In this document: positions 1-5,287 of the stretch, piece after piece
How positions within the stretch are numbered: the first letter of the stretch is position 1
Layout: every line of letters starts with the position of its first letter
Source of the DNA: Actinomycetota bacterium
GTDB lineage: Bacteria > Actinomycetota > Rubrobacteria > Rubrobacterales > Rubrobacteraceae
Direction: 5' to 3'
NCBI GenBank assembly: GCA_020200675.1
Contig: JAIVIG010000136.1
Location: 1 to 5,792 of the forward strand
DNA length: 5,792 nt
Program-made: the position numbers and the translations under genes
The notes under the pieces: model-generated
Database searches by the model: none
Seen by the model: only the letters and a program-made list of their open reading frames with translations
Told to the model about the DNA's origin: nothing

Positions 1-1234
1 GTTCGGGACTACCCGAAGTGGCGGCTGCTTCGGCCTGGAAGGGCATGAAAAGGGCGTTGGAGCCCGCATTCGACCCGGTCATGGCCCCACCCAAAGCCCC
101 TACCAGAGGGCTCACCGCCGGGTAGGCGACGCCGAACGCGCCCGCCGCTCCCACGGCCAGAAGCTCGGCGGCCCCACAGACGGCCACGACCTGACCGGCC
201 AGGATAAACGCGACGATGGCGCCCGCCACCGGGAGCCACTGCTTTCCGGTCCGCTGCACGGCGGATACCGTCGCCTTACTGTCCAGCCCGAGAAAGAGGG
301 CGGCGAACACCGCGGACAGGAGGAGCCAGAGCCCGGGTCCGGTGAAGACCGGTCCCAAACCCTCCAGCGTGGTCCGAACGGATCCGACACTATTGGCCCC
401 GACGAGCAGCGCGAGCAGCACGCCGTAAGGGGCCAGCGCCCGGACCGGGATCTCCAGCCCGCGCAGCCGTCCCGCTCGCGGCAACAAGAACGCGCTTACC
501 GCGACGAGGCCGCCGATGGCGCCGGCCAGCTCGGGCACGGGATACAAACTGCTCGCCAGGACTCCCAGCCCCGCCGCGAGGCTGACGTACAGTGCCTCGA
601 ATCCCCGTCGCTTTACCCCGGCCCAGCCTCCGGCGAGCATCAGCGTCGCGATGCCATAGACGGGGAAGAGCGGGAGGCTCAACCACGCGCTGGCGTCGGA
701 GAGTTCCTCGAAAGTTAGCCCGGCGAGATCCGCCCCGATCAAGGTTCCCACACCGAGCGCCCCCCAGGGCACGGCGAGCTGCCCCCAACTCGCCAGCGCC
801 GCCGCCTGGAGGGGCGCGAACCCCGCGGACAGCAGTATCGGGGCACTGATAACCACCGCCACCCCGAAACCTGTGACGGACTCGAAGAACGGCGCCGCCC
901 CGAGCACCACCAACAACGCCAGGGCGCCCCGGTCCGGTTCCACCTCCGTGAGGAACCGCGAGACCCTCTCCACCGCGCCACCCTCGGAGAGCACGTTGTA
1001 GAGCAAAAGCCCCCCGACGAGTACATAGAGTACCCTGCCGATGGTCCCGAAACCCTCGACTAGCGCTCCCGGCAACCCCGAAACCTCGAACCCCGGCCAG
1101 AGCAAAGCGCCCGCGAGCGCCACGACTAGCCCCGCCCCTCCTGACATCGCCGGCGACCAACCCAACCCCAAAAGGGCCACCCCGGCCACCAGGAACGGCG
1201 CCGCCGCGACCACGTACCCGAATGCCTCCATCAT
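1..1234 (-). CDS. L-lactate permease family transporter (LctP), 3' end beyond window
   Basis: This is the N-terminal 411 residues of a polytopic membrane transporter, read leftward and still open at the window edge. The family imports L-lactate or glycolate with protons across the cytoplasmic membrane. Two family signatures are visible. Residues 111-129 contain AAPFFESVTGFGVAVVIS, matching the LctP 'FLEGAAGFG' region and followed by a GALGVGTL stretch near 158-165. Residues 385-396 contain MTGSNAGSNALF, matching the family's TGSDTSSNALF motif. Long hydrophobic segments with glycines and few charges fill the rest. Relatives are about 550 residues, so roughly the last quarter is outside the window. 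The start is ATGATG at 1234/1231. No Shine-Dalgarno is seen, and a -10-like TATTCT ends only a few bases upstream, so the mRNA may be leaderless. The divergent neighbour is a broken XRE-cupin regulator. The exact substrate is not certain. Confidence 0.85.
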   Translation of the reverse strand, partial: MMEAFGYVVAAAPFLVAGVALLGLGWSPAMSGGAGLVVALAGALLWPGFEVSGLPGALVEGFGTIGRVLYVLVGGLLLYNVLSEGGAVERVSRFLTEVEPDRGALALLVVLGAAPFFESVTGFGVAVVISAPILLSAGFAPLQAAALASWGQLAVPWGALGVGTLIGADLAGLTFEELSDASAWLSLPLFPVYGIATLMLAGGWAGVKRRGFEALYVSLAAGLGVLASSLYPVPELAGAIGGLVAVSAFLLPRAGRLRGLEIPVRALAPYGVLLALLVGANSVGSVRTTLEGLGPVFTGPGLWLLLSAVFAALFLGLDSKATVSAVQRTGKQWLPVAGAIVAFILAGQVVAVCGAAELLAVGAAGAFGVAYPAVSPLVGALGGAMTGSNAGSNALFMPFQAEAAATSGSPE

Positions 1235-1236
1235 AG

Positions 1237-1250
1237 TAGAATATTTTCTA
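1237..1250. promoter_or_regulatory. Palindrome TAGAA-TATT-TTCTA between divergent genes
   Basis: A perfect 5-bp inverted repeat with a 4-base spacer sits in the short gap between the permease and the XRE regulator. Rightward it offers TAGAAT (1237-1242) as a -10-like box. Leftward it offers TATTCT (1239-1244) or TAGAAA (1245-1250), so the two promoters probably overlap face to face. It is a plausible operator for the XRE protein or simply paired AT-rich -10 elements; the sequence alone does not decide between these. Confidence 0.4.
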
Positions 1251-1270
1251 ACAGACGGTTAGAGAGGGTG
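1249..1270 (-). promoter_or_regulatory. Weak copy of the 11-bp response-regulator-like repeat upstream of the permease
   Basis: The segment TAACAGACGGT followed by TAGAGAGGGTG resembles two units of the 11-bp repeat found at 2668-2711 and 5151-5194. The first unit matches AAGAAGACGCT at 7 of 11 positions. The 11-mer AGACGGTTAGA is shared exactly with 2694-2704. It lies about 15 bases upstream of the permease start, in the same orientation relative to the gene as the other arrays. With only two degenerate units it may be coincidental. Confidence 0.3.
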
Positions 1271-1283
1271 CAAGAGGTAGGGT

Positions 1284-1704
1284 ATGACGATAGAGGCGAT
1301 CTACGGCGAACGATTGGGGGCGAGGGTAAAGGAATTCCGGCGGCGGCGTGGGTTGAGGTTGGAGGATCTCGCGGAGCGCGCTGGGGTGAGTCGGGCCATG
1401 ATCTCCAAGGTAGAGCGGGGCGAGAAGAACCCGACGCTCGTGGTCGCGGCGAAGGTCGCAGAGGGTCTCGGCGTCACCTTTTCGGAGCTTCTGGGAGTGG
1501 AGGAGCGGCGGGAAGTCGTCGTGGTTCCGCGCGAGAGGCGCATGGTCATGCGCGACCCGGAGACCGGCTTCGAGCGGCAGCTTCTCTCGCCGACCTTCGG
1601 GGGGCGCGGCGTCGAATTCGTCCGCAACGTCGTACCTCACGGTCGACAACGCCGGGGACGGCGAGTGCAGCTATTATCTCGTCATCGTTTCGAAGGGGAC
1701 CTGA
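1284..1704 (+). pseudogene. XRE-family HTH-cupin regulator, internally deleted and frameshifted
   Basis: ATG at 1284 follows an AGAGG ribosome binding site 6 bases upstream. Residues 11-66 are a classic XRE helix-turn-helix, including LEDLAERAGVSRAMISKVERG. The cupin part then begins normally at about 100-118 (LSPTFGGRGVEFVRNVVP). At about 1635-1642 the homology jumps to the +1 frame, where VDNAGDGECSYYLVIVSKGT is the typical last strand of these regulators, ending at TGA 1702-1704. The cupin core, about 45 residues in relatives of around 190 residues, is missing. In the original frame translation runs on to a stop at 1847 through a basic tail unlike any cupin. Intact relatives bind DNA through the HTH and sense a small ligand in the cupin, and often control an adjacent transporter gene. 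Here the DNA-binding half may still be made. A sequencing error could explain the frameshift but not the missing core. Confidence 0.8.
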
Positions 1705-1831
1705 GCTCCGGCGGCGAGGAGCATCGTCTCGACAAGATAAGGTCTCACATCAAAGCAACCGCGATTACAGACTTCGTGTCCCGAAGGTGGCGCAATGGCC
1801 AGGTTGGGAAGGACAAGAAAAGGGGACGCGG

Positions 1832-1963
1832 ATGGAGGGTTTCTTGAATGGGTTGTTGCGGGGCCTCAGGAGGGTGTTCGAGAAGCCCCAGATCGCGGCG
1901 GGGGTTATGATTGTCGCCGTCGTCCTGGCACTGATCAAGGCACGCGCAGAAGACAAGGATTGA
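1832..1963 (+). CDS. Small single-span membrane protein, 43 residues
   Basis: ATG at 1832 is preceded by AAAAGGGGA with a spacing of about 6 bases, a good ribosome binding site. The 43-residue product has an amphipathic basic start (NGLLRGLRRVFEKP), one hydrophobic segment at about residues 21-37 (QIAAGVMIVAVVLALIK) and a charged end (KARAEDKD). This layout suggests an inner-membrane miniprotein with its charged tail outside the bilayer. I do not recognise a family. It lies about 130 bases downstream of the broken XRE regulator on the same strand. The short reading frame keeps mostly G/C third positions, which supports coding, but a chance ORF cannot be excluded. Confidence 0.5.
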   Translation: MEGFLNGLLRGLRRVFEKPQIAAGVMIVAVVLALIKARAEDKD

Positions 1964-2151
1964 GCCTCCGCGATTCGTGGTTCGAGAGGGCCGACCTGTA
2001 GTCGCCGGTAGCGAGCTGGGACGAGACCCTGTGGCGCGGGGTCGAGACGTCCGGCGGGGAGGCGTAGAGTTCGCCGAGGGGTTGCAGCCGGTCGTTTGCG
2101 CCCGCGGGGATCTCGAAGTTGGTGGGCAAGACCTTGCGTTCAAGCCAACAG
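1935..2151 (-). pseudogene. Orphan coding-like fragment of unknown origin
   Basis: On the leftward strand, about 60 codons from near 2151 to near 1960 have almost exclusively G or C in third position. The complementary and alternative frames do not. The peptide (for example RKVLPTNFEIPAGANDRLQP) reads like real protein, but I do not recognise it. The frame opens further upstream only into poor-looking sequence with an ATG at 2207 inside the DedA-like ORF. The coding-like part begins just where that ORF stops (TGA at 2140-2142), in a different frame. No proper start or ribosome binding site precedes it. It ends at 1935, overlapping the end of the small membrane protein gene on the other strand. 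It is best read as a gene remnant, or as the frameshifted tail of the DedA-like gene. Confidence 0.4.
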
Positions 2152-2613
2152 GTCGAGGAACGAGCCGGATATCTCCAGAAATTCCCAAACTTGTGGCCAC
2201 TCTCCAAAGTATACGAGGGTCGCCGTGCACGCCAACGATAGGACCAAGACTGCCACTACGCTTGCCTGCACTAGCCTTCTCGCCTTTTTCTTGTCTAGTT
2301 TTCGCTCGTTACCCAGGCATTCGGCCAACTGTCTCAACGACCCGGGATGAGTGACCGTCTTGTAGGAAGCGTACACAGCGAACGCCGGTATGAGCAGGGC
2401 AACCAGCAGGACGCCAACTCGTCCCCGCCATCGCTCTGCGACATCCAGGCTTTCGCCGAGCAAGTACCTGACCAGAACCGCGGCCGTAGCCCACGCAGCT
2501 CTTCCCGAGGCGTTGCAGAGGGAGAAGGGCCTCCAACGCACGCGACCTGCTGTGGTGGCAAGCGGTTCCGAAGGTCCTGAGATACTGGTCGTCGCGTCAT
2601 TCGTCTTGTCCAT
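2140..2613 (-). CDS. DedA-like membrane protein fragment (C-terminal part only)
   Basis: The 157-residue product has ATG at 2613 with GGGGGAG four bases before it. Residues 17-72 resemble the C-terminal third of DedA/SNARE-associated membrane proteins: RWRPFSLCNASGRAAWA, then a hydrophobic helix, YLLGESLDVAERWRGRVG, and another hydrophobic helix at about 66-83. DedA proteins are about 200 residues and act in the cytoplasmic membrane in lipid or undecaprenyl-phosphate handling. The N-terminal two thirds with the re-entrant loops is absent, so that function is unlikely. A second hydrophobic segment at about 113-136 after a KKKARR stretch may be the start of a fused domain, as in DedA-PAP2 proteins, or may be unrelated. 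Third positions are less G/C-rich than in the neighbours, which suggests decay or transfer. The ORF has its own repeat-bearing upstream region. It is possibly a pseudogene. Confidence 0.5.
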   Translation of the reverse strand: MDKTNDATTSISGPSEPLATTAGRVRWRPFSLCNASGRAAWATAAVLVRYLLGESLDVAERWRGRVGVLLVALLIPAFAVYASYKTVTHPGSLRQLAECLGNERKLDKKKARRLVQASVVAVLVLSLACTATLVYFGEWPQVWEFLEISGSFLDLLA

Positions 2614-2638
2614 GCGGCTCCCCCGTTTCTGTCCCGGC

Positions 2639-2644
2639 GATATA
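2639..2644 (-). promoter_or_regulatory. Possible -10 element of the DedA-like ORF
   Basis: Leftward TATATC lies 25 bases upstream of the ATG at 2613. A TTATGA element from the repeat region lies 19 bases further upstream and could take the -35 position, as in promoters activated by OmpR/PhoB-class regulators. The assignment rests on position and AT content only. Confidence 0.3.
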
Positions 2645-2667
2645 GCTTCAGCGTCTCACCGCGTCAT

Positions 2668-2711
2668 AAGAAGACGTTAAGGGATCTATAAAAAGACGGT
2701 TAGAATCGGCT
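2668..2711 (-). promoter_or_regulatory. Four tandem 11-bp repeats, likely response-regulator binding array
   Basis: The units on the given strand are AAGAAGACGTT, AAGGGATCTAT, AAAAAGACGGT and TAGAATCGGCT, end to end. The first differs at one base from the first unit of the array at 5151. The two arrays match at 25 of 33 positions over their first three units. Exact 11-base spacing puts each unit on nearly the same helix face, as known for PhoB/PhoP/OmpR-type sites. Read leftward the core is TTA-N-CGTCTT. The array lies about 55-100 bases upstream of the DedA-like ORF and just after the kinase gene of the two-component operon. A binding role is inference. Confidence 0.55.
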
Positions 2712-2766
2712 CTTCTTGCAGACGGTCGATGATCGAGGGAACGTCGGGGGCTGTCGCTCGCTGGGA

Positions 2767-4176
2767 TCAGGGGGTGGGTTTGCTCCAGGGTATCCATAGG
2801 GTGAAGGTGGAGCCTTCGCCGGGTTTGCTCTTGGCTTCGATCCTGCCGCCGTGGGCCTCGGCGATCTGGCGGGCTATGCTCAGGCCGAGCCCTGCGCCGC
2901 CTTGCGAGGCGCTCTGCGTGCGTGCCTGATCTGCCCGGTGGAAGCGCTTGAACACCAGCGGGAGCTCATCCTCGGGTATCCCGATGCCCGTGTCCGAGAC
3001 CTCGAGCGTGGCCCAACCGTTCTCCTGTCCCACCCTCACCACGACTTTTCCTCCCTCCGGAGTGTACTTCACGGCGTTGTCCAGAAGGATTACCGCTGCC
3101 TGACGGATACGGGCCTGGTCGAAGGAGACCTCGACCGGCTTCCCAGGAGGTGAGTACTCGACCGCGATCTTGCCGTCTGCCGCGGCCCGTGCTGTCTTCG
3201 CCGCGTCGACGGCGACGGCTCCCAGGTCCCCGGGGGCGAGCTCCAGGGAGGTGTCCGCATCGCCGCGGGCCAGGGTGAGTAGGCTCTCCACGAGCCCCCT
3301 CATGCGCTCCGACTCTTCCAGAATAGCTACTATGCCCTCCCGGGCGGTCTTCGGATCTTCGAGACCCCAGTCTCTGAGCATCCGGGCGTACCCGGTGATG
3401 GATGTGAGAGGGGTTCTGAGCTCGTGGCTGGCGTCGGCGGCGAAGCGCCGCTGTTGCGAGAGTGCTTTCTCCTGGCGGGCAAACGCGGCCTCCAGGCGAC
3501 CCAGGAGCTTGTTTATGGTGGCCGTTAGGAGACCAAGCTCGTCTTTCGGGCGGACGACCGGCAGACGCTTTGAGAGGTCGCTCTCGGTGATCCTCCTTGC
3601 GGTCCGCGCGACGGCGCTCACGGGCGACAGCGCGGCCCGAGCCAGGAGGTACGCCCCGCCGACGGAGAGCAGAACGGCAGCGAGGATGGCACCGACAAGA
3701 ATCACGGTGAAGGTCTCGAGGGTCTCCGTTGCCGACTCGTAGGAGCGACCCGCCTCCACTACGCGGGCCGAACTCTCCGGCGGGTTCACCGGCACGGCGT
3801 AGACGTAATCCGGTTCCGACGGCGAATAGGAGGCCGTGCCGCCGACGGGCTGTCCGGTCTCGAGGGCTTGAGACCAGACGGGGTCTTGGATCTCCTGGCG
3901 GGGCACCGAATTCACCGTTTGGTCCAGAATCTGCCCCTGTCCGTCTCGAATGACGACAAATATGCCGCCCAGGCTCAACCGCTCGGCCTCGTCGGGGGCG
4001 AGGTCTTCACCGGACTCCACGGTCTCGGCGGCGGCGAGCGCCCGGTCGCGGGCGTCCTCCTCGATACCGGAGAACAGGGCGCCGCGCGACAGCAAAAAGA
4101 GCGCAAGGCCCAACGCCAGGAGGACGGCCCCTAGGACCAGGGCGTTGAAGACGGTGAGGCGCCACCGGATAGGCAA
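2767..4176 (-). CDS. Two-component sensor histidine kinase (HAMP-HisKA-HATPase)
   Basis: This is a complete 469-residue membrane kinase. TM1 is at about 8-30. An extracytoplasmic sensor region spans about 31-155 and has no domain I recognise. TM2 is at about 156-180, and HAMP runs about 180-235 (ALSPVSAVARTARRI). The HisKA H-box is FAADASHELRTPLTSITGY with the phospho-accepting His251. The ATP-binding domain shows the N-box (LLDNAVKYTPEGG, Asn367), G1 (DTGIGIPED, 395-403), F-box (VFKRFHRAD) and G2 (GGAGLGLSIARQIAEAHGG). All catalytic motifs are intact. The start is TTG at 4176, chosen because AGGAAGGGGA lies 6 bases upstream and no ATG or GTG fits better. The gap to the response regulator stop is 15 bases, so the two are co-transcribed. 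The domain order resembles actinobacterial MprB/CseC-type envelope-stress kinases, but the signal cannot be read from sequence. Confidence 0.95.
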   Translation of the reverse strand: MPIRWRLTVFNALVLGAVLLALGLALFLLSRGALFSGIEEDARDRALAAAETVESGEDLAPDEAERLSLGGIFVVIRDGQGQILDQTVNSVPRQEIQDPVWSQALETGQPVGGTASYSPSEPDYVYAVPVNPPESSARVVEAGRSYESATETLETFTVILVGAILAAVLLSVGGAYLLARAALSPVSAVARTARRITESDLSKRLPVVRPKDELGLLTATINKLLGRLEAAFARQEKALSQQRRFAADASHELRTPLTSITGYARMLRDWGLEDPKTAREGIVAILEESERMRGLVESLLTLARGDADTSLELAPGDLGAVAVDAAKTARAAADGKIAVEYSPPGKPVEVSFDQARIRQAAVILLDNAVKYTPEGGKVVVRVGQENGWATLEVSDTGIGIPEDELPLVFKRFHRADQARTQSASQGGAGLGLSIARQIAEAHGGRIEAKSKPGEGSTFTLWIPWSKPTP

Positions 4177-4191
4177 GACCCGTCCCCTTCC

Positions 4192-4872
4192 TCAGGGCTC
4201 TCGCAAGGAGTAGCCGACCCCCCGTACGGTCTGGATGAGCCGGACCTCGCCCGGGGCGTCGAGCTTCTTGCGCAGGTACCCGACGTAGACGTCCACCACG
4301 TTAGTCTCGATGCCGGACTCCTGATCCCATACCCGCGAGAGCAGCAGGCTCCGAGAGAGGACCCTGCGGGGGTTGCGTGCCATGAACTCGAGAAGTTCGT
4401 ACTCCCTGGCGGTCAGGTTCTCTAGCTTGCGCTCGCCGCGCCTGACCTCCCGGGTCGCCGTGTCGATCTCGAGGTCGACCACCCTCAAGACTTCGTCTCC
4501 CTCCGCGCGTCGCAAGAGGGCCCTCAGCCGGGCCATCAGCTCCTCCGGATCGAAGGGTTTGGTGAGGTAGTCGTCGGCGCCCAGATCTAGACTGTGAACC
4601 TTGTCGGCCGCGGTGTCGCGGGCGGTGAGCATGATGATCGGCACCGTGTTACCCTCCTGCCGGAGCTTTTTCATCACCCCGACACCGTCGATACCGGGCA
4701 GCATGATGTCCAGTACTATCGCTGCCGGATCGAACTTCGCTATCGCCTCCAGTCCCGAAGGCCCATCGTGGGCACACCGCACCTTCATGCCGCGGTGCTC
4801 CAGCTCGAGCTGGACGAGCCGGGCTATGTAGCTATCGTCTTCTACGATTAGGATTCGTGTTCCGGGTTTCAT
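4192..4872 (-). CDS. OmpR/PhoB-family response regulator
   Basis: The 226-residue protein has a full receiver domain at about 5-118. Its acidic pair is Asp11/Asp12 (VEDDSYIARL), the phosphorylation site is Asp55 (IVLDIMLPGIDG), and Thr83 and Lys105 (LTKPFDPEEL) complete the switch residues. A winged-helix DNA-binding domain spans about 128-225: the transactivation loop region contains NLTAREYELLEFMA, the recognition helix is near ETNVVDVYVGYLRKKL, and the wing is TVRGVGYSLRE. It should be phosphorylated by the downstream kinase and bind direct-repeat DNA as a tandem dimer. The ATG at 4872 follows AGAAGGG about 4 bases upstream. It is the first gene of the operon and has an unusually long, structured upstream region carrying an 11-bp repeat array. 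This suggests autoregulation. MprA-like regulators are the nearest resemblance. Confidence 0.96.
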   Translation of the reverse strand: MKPGTRILIVEDDSYIARLVQLELEHRGMKVRCAHDGPSGLEAIAKFDPAAIVLDIMLPGIDGVGVMKKLRQEGNTVPIIMLTARDTAADKVHSLDLGADDYLTKPFDPEELMARLRALLRRAEGDEVLRVVDLEIDTATREVRRGERKLENLTAREYELLEFMARNPRRVLSRSLLLSRVWDQESGIETNVVDVYVGYLRKKLDAPGEVRLIQTVRGVGYSLREP

Positions 4873-4905
4873 CTTCCCTTCTCAAAACTCTCTGGTATCT
4901 CTCGT

Positions 4906-4911
4906 ATTCTA
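4906..4911 (-). promoter_or_regulatory. Possible -10 element close to the response regulator
   Basis: Leftward TAGAAT lies 34 bases upstream of the regulator start, in an AT-richer patch. A TTGTTA is present upstream but only 11 bases away, too close for a normal -35. It could serve as a proximal promoter alongside a distal one near the repeats at 5151-5194. Weak evidence. Confidence 0.25.
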
Positions 4912-5017
4912 TCGGCCGCTTCTAACAAGGGTAGGTCTCCCGCAAGCTCGTGGCCTAGACTCCGTTTTTGGGGTGATCAGGGCAACCTTCTCTTGAACAC
5001 GTAGTAATTAAGAAGGT

Positions 5018-5039
5018 GCCGGGGCGCAGAAACCCCGGC
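5018..5039. repeat. GC-rich hairpin, 7-bp stem
   Basis: GCCGGGG (5018-5024) and CCCCGGC (5033-5039) form a perfect stem around an 8-base loop. Read leftward, it is followed by ACCTTCTTAATTAC, which is only mildly T-rich. It could be a weak terminator for leftward transcripts reaching it from the SHOCT-like gene, or part of the structured leader of the response regulator. No clear U-tract supports a strong terminator. Confidence 0.4.
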
Positions 5040-5050
5040 GGTAAGGTAGG

Positions 5051-5098
5051 GCTGGTCGGGATAATGACCGTATGGGGAACATTGTCGGGCCGACCAGC
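5051..5098. repeat. Long-range inverted repeat GCTGGTCGG / CCGACCAGC
   Basis: GCTGGTCGG at 5051-5059 is perfectly complementary to CCGACCAGC at 5090-5098, with 30 bases between. Its right arm overlaps the left arm of the 14-bp hairpin at 5094-5130 by five bases, so the two foldings are mutually exclusive. A further short palindrome GTCGG-G-CCGAC sits at 5084-5094. Confidence 0.5.
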
Positions 5099-5130
5099 GT
5101 AGCTTTCGTTGGGCAGGAAAGCTACGCTGG
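5094..5130. repeat. Perfect 14-bp inverted repeat with 9-base loop
   Basis: CCAGCGTAGCTTTC (5094-5107) and GAAAGCTACGCTGG (5117-5130) are exact reverse complements around GTTGGGCAG. No T-tract follows on either strand, so a standard intrinsic terminator is unlikely. It could be an operator, a bidirectional transcription barrier behind the SHOCT-like gene, or an RNA hairpin in the response regulator leader. It sits directly downstream (leftward) of the 11-bp repeat array. Confidence 0.6.
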
Positions 5131-5132
5131 CA

Positions 5133-5138
5133 AGTATG
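5133..5138 (-). promoter_or_regulatory. Possible -10 element beside the 5151 repeat array
   Basis: Leftward CATACT lies 12 bases from the edge of the repeat array, roughly the distance seen between PhoB-type boxes and -10 elements. A TTAGCG within the array lies 19 bases upstream, in the -35 position. If used, the response regulator mRNA would have a leader of about 250 bases starting inside the 14-bp inverted repeat. Inference from spacing only. Confidence 0.25.
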
Positions 5139-5150
5139 CTGTGCGATTTT

Positions 5151-5194
5151 AAGAAGACGCTAAGAGAACGGTGAGAAGACGATGAGAGAGCGTC
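5151..5194 (-). promoter_or_regulatory. Four tandem 11-bp repeats, likely response-regulator binding array
   Basis: The consecutive 11-mers AAGAAGACGCT, AAGAGAACGGT, GAGAAGACGAT and GAGAGAGCGTC follow each other without gaps. Units 1 and 3 agree at 9 of 11 positions. Read leftward the core is T-[TC]-A-N-CGT-[CT]-[TC]-TC. The period equals about one DNA turn, as expected for tandem binding by an OmpR/PhoB-family protein, and this window encodes one. The array is about 280 bases upstream of that gene and in the same relative orientation as the related array at 2668-2711. It lies in non-coding DNA, which argues against codon-periodic coincidence. Confidence 0.6.
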
Positions 5195-5287
5195 CGGGTC
5201 AAGGTGGTGGGTTGCCTTTAGGGAGCTACTCGAGAGTTCACGGGCTAAGGGGCCGGAGCGGAACACCGTTGAGAGACGAGGCCGGGC

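Larger units (their letters stand above)
4873..5287. other. Long structured intergenic region, no gene seen
   Basis: These 415 bases separate the response regulator from the SHOCT-like gene. They hold, left to right, a weak -10 box, a GC hairpin, two overlapping inverted repeats, a possible -10 and an 11-bp repeat array. The open frame covering 4955-5266 leftward has a serine-rich composition without G/C third-position preference and I do not regard it as a gene. The stretch 5195-5287 shows nothing recognisable. Confidence 0.6.

Noticed and set aside
390..1160. Long leftward ORF of 256 residues and several smaller ones overlapping the permease
   Set aside because: They are arginine/glycine-rich shadow frames. 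The permease frame carries the LctP motifs and membrane segments across the same bases.
1284..1847. 187-residue ORF as an intact regulator
   Set aside because: After residue 118 the translation is basic and cupin-unlike, while the proper cupin end is in the +1 frame. It is better called a pseudogene.
1268..1963. 231-residue rightward ORF ending with the small membrane protein
   Set aside because: Its N-terminal part is an out-of-frame shadow of the XRE gene. Only the last 43 codons look real and they have their own ribosome binding site.
1977..2354. Rightward 125-residue ORF
   Set aside because: Its third positions are not G/C-biased, whereas the opposite strand over 1960-2151 is. It is antisense shadow.
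2694..2766. Terminator after the kinase gene, suggested by the leftward run TCTTTTTATAG
   Set aside because: No stable stem precedes the T-rich run, and those bases are part of the 11-bp repeat array.
4955..5266. Leftward 103-residue ORF in the intergenic region
   Set aside because: It reads through the palindromes and the 11-bp repeats, is serine-rich, and has no ribosome binding site or codon bias.
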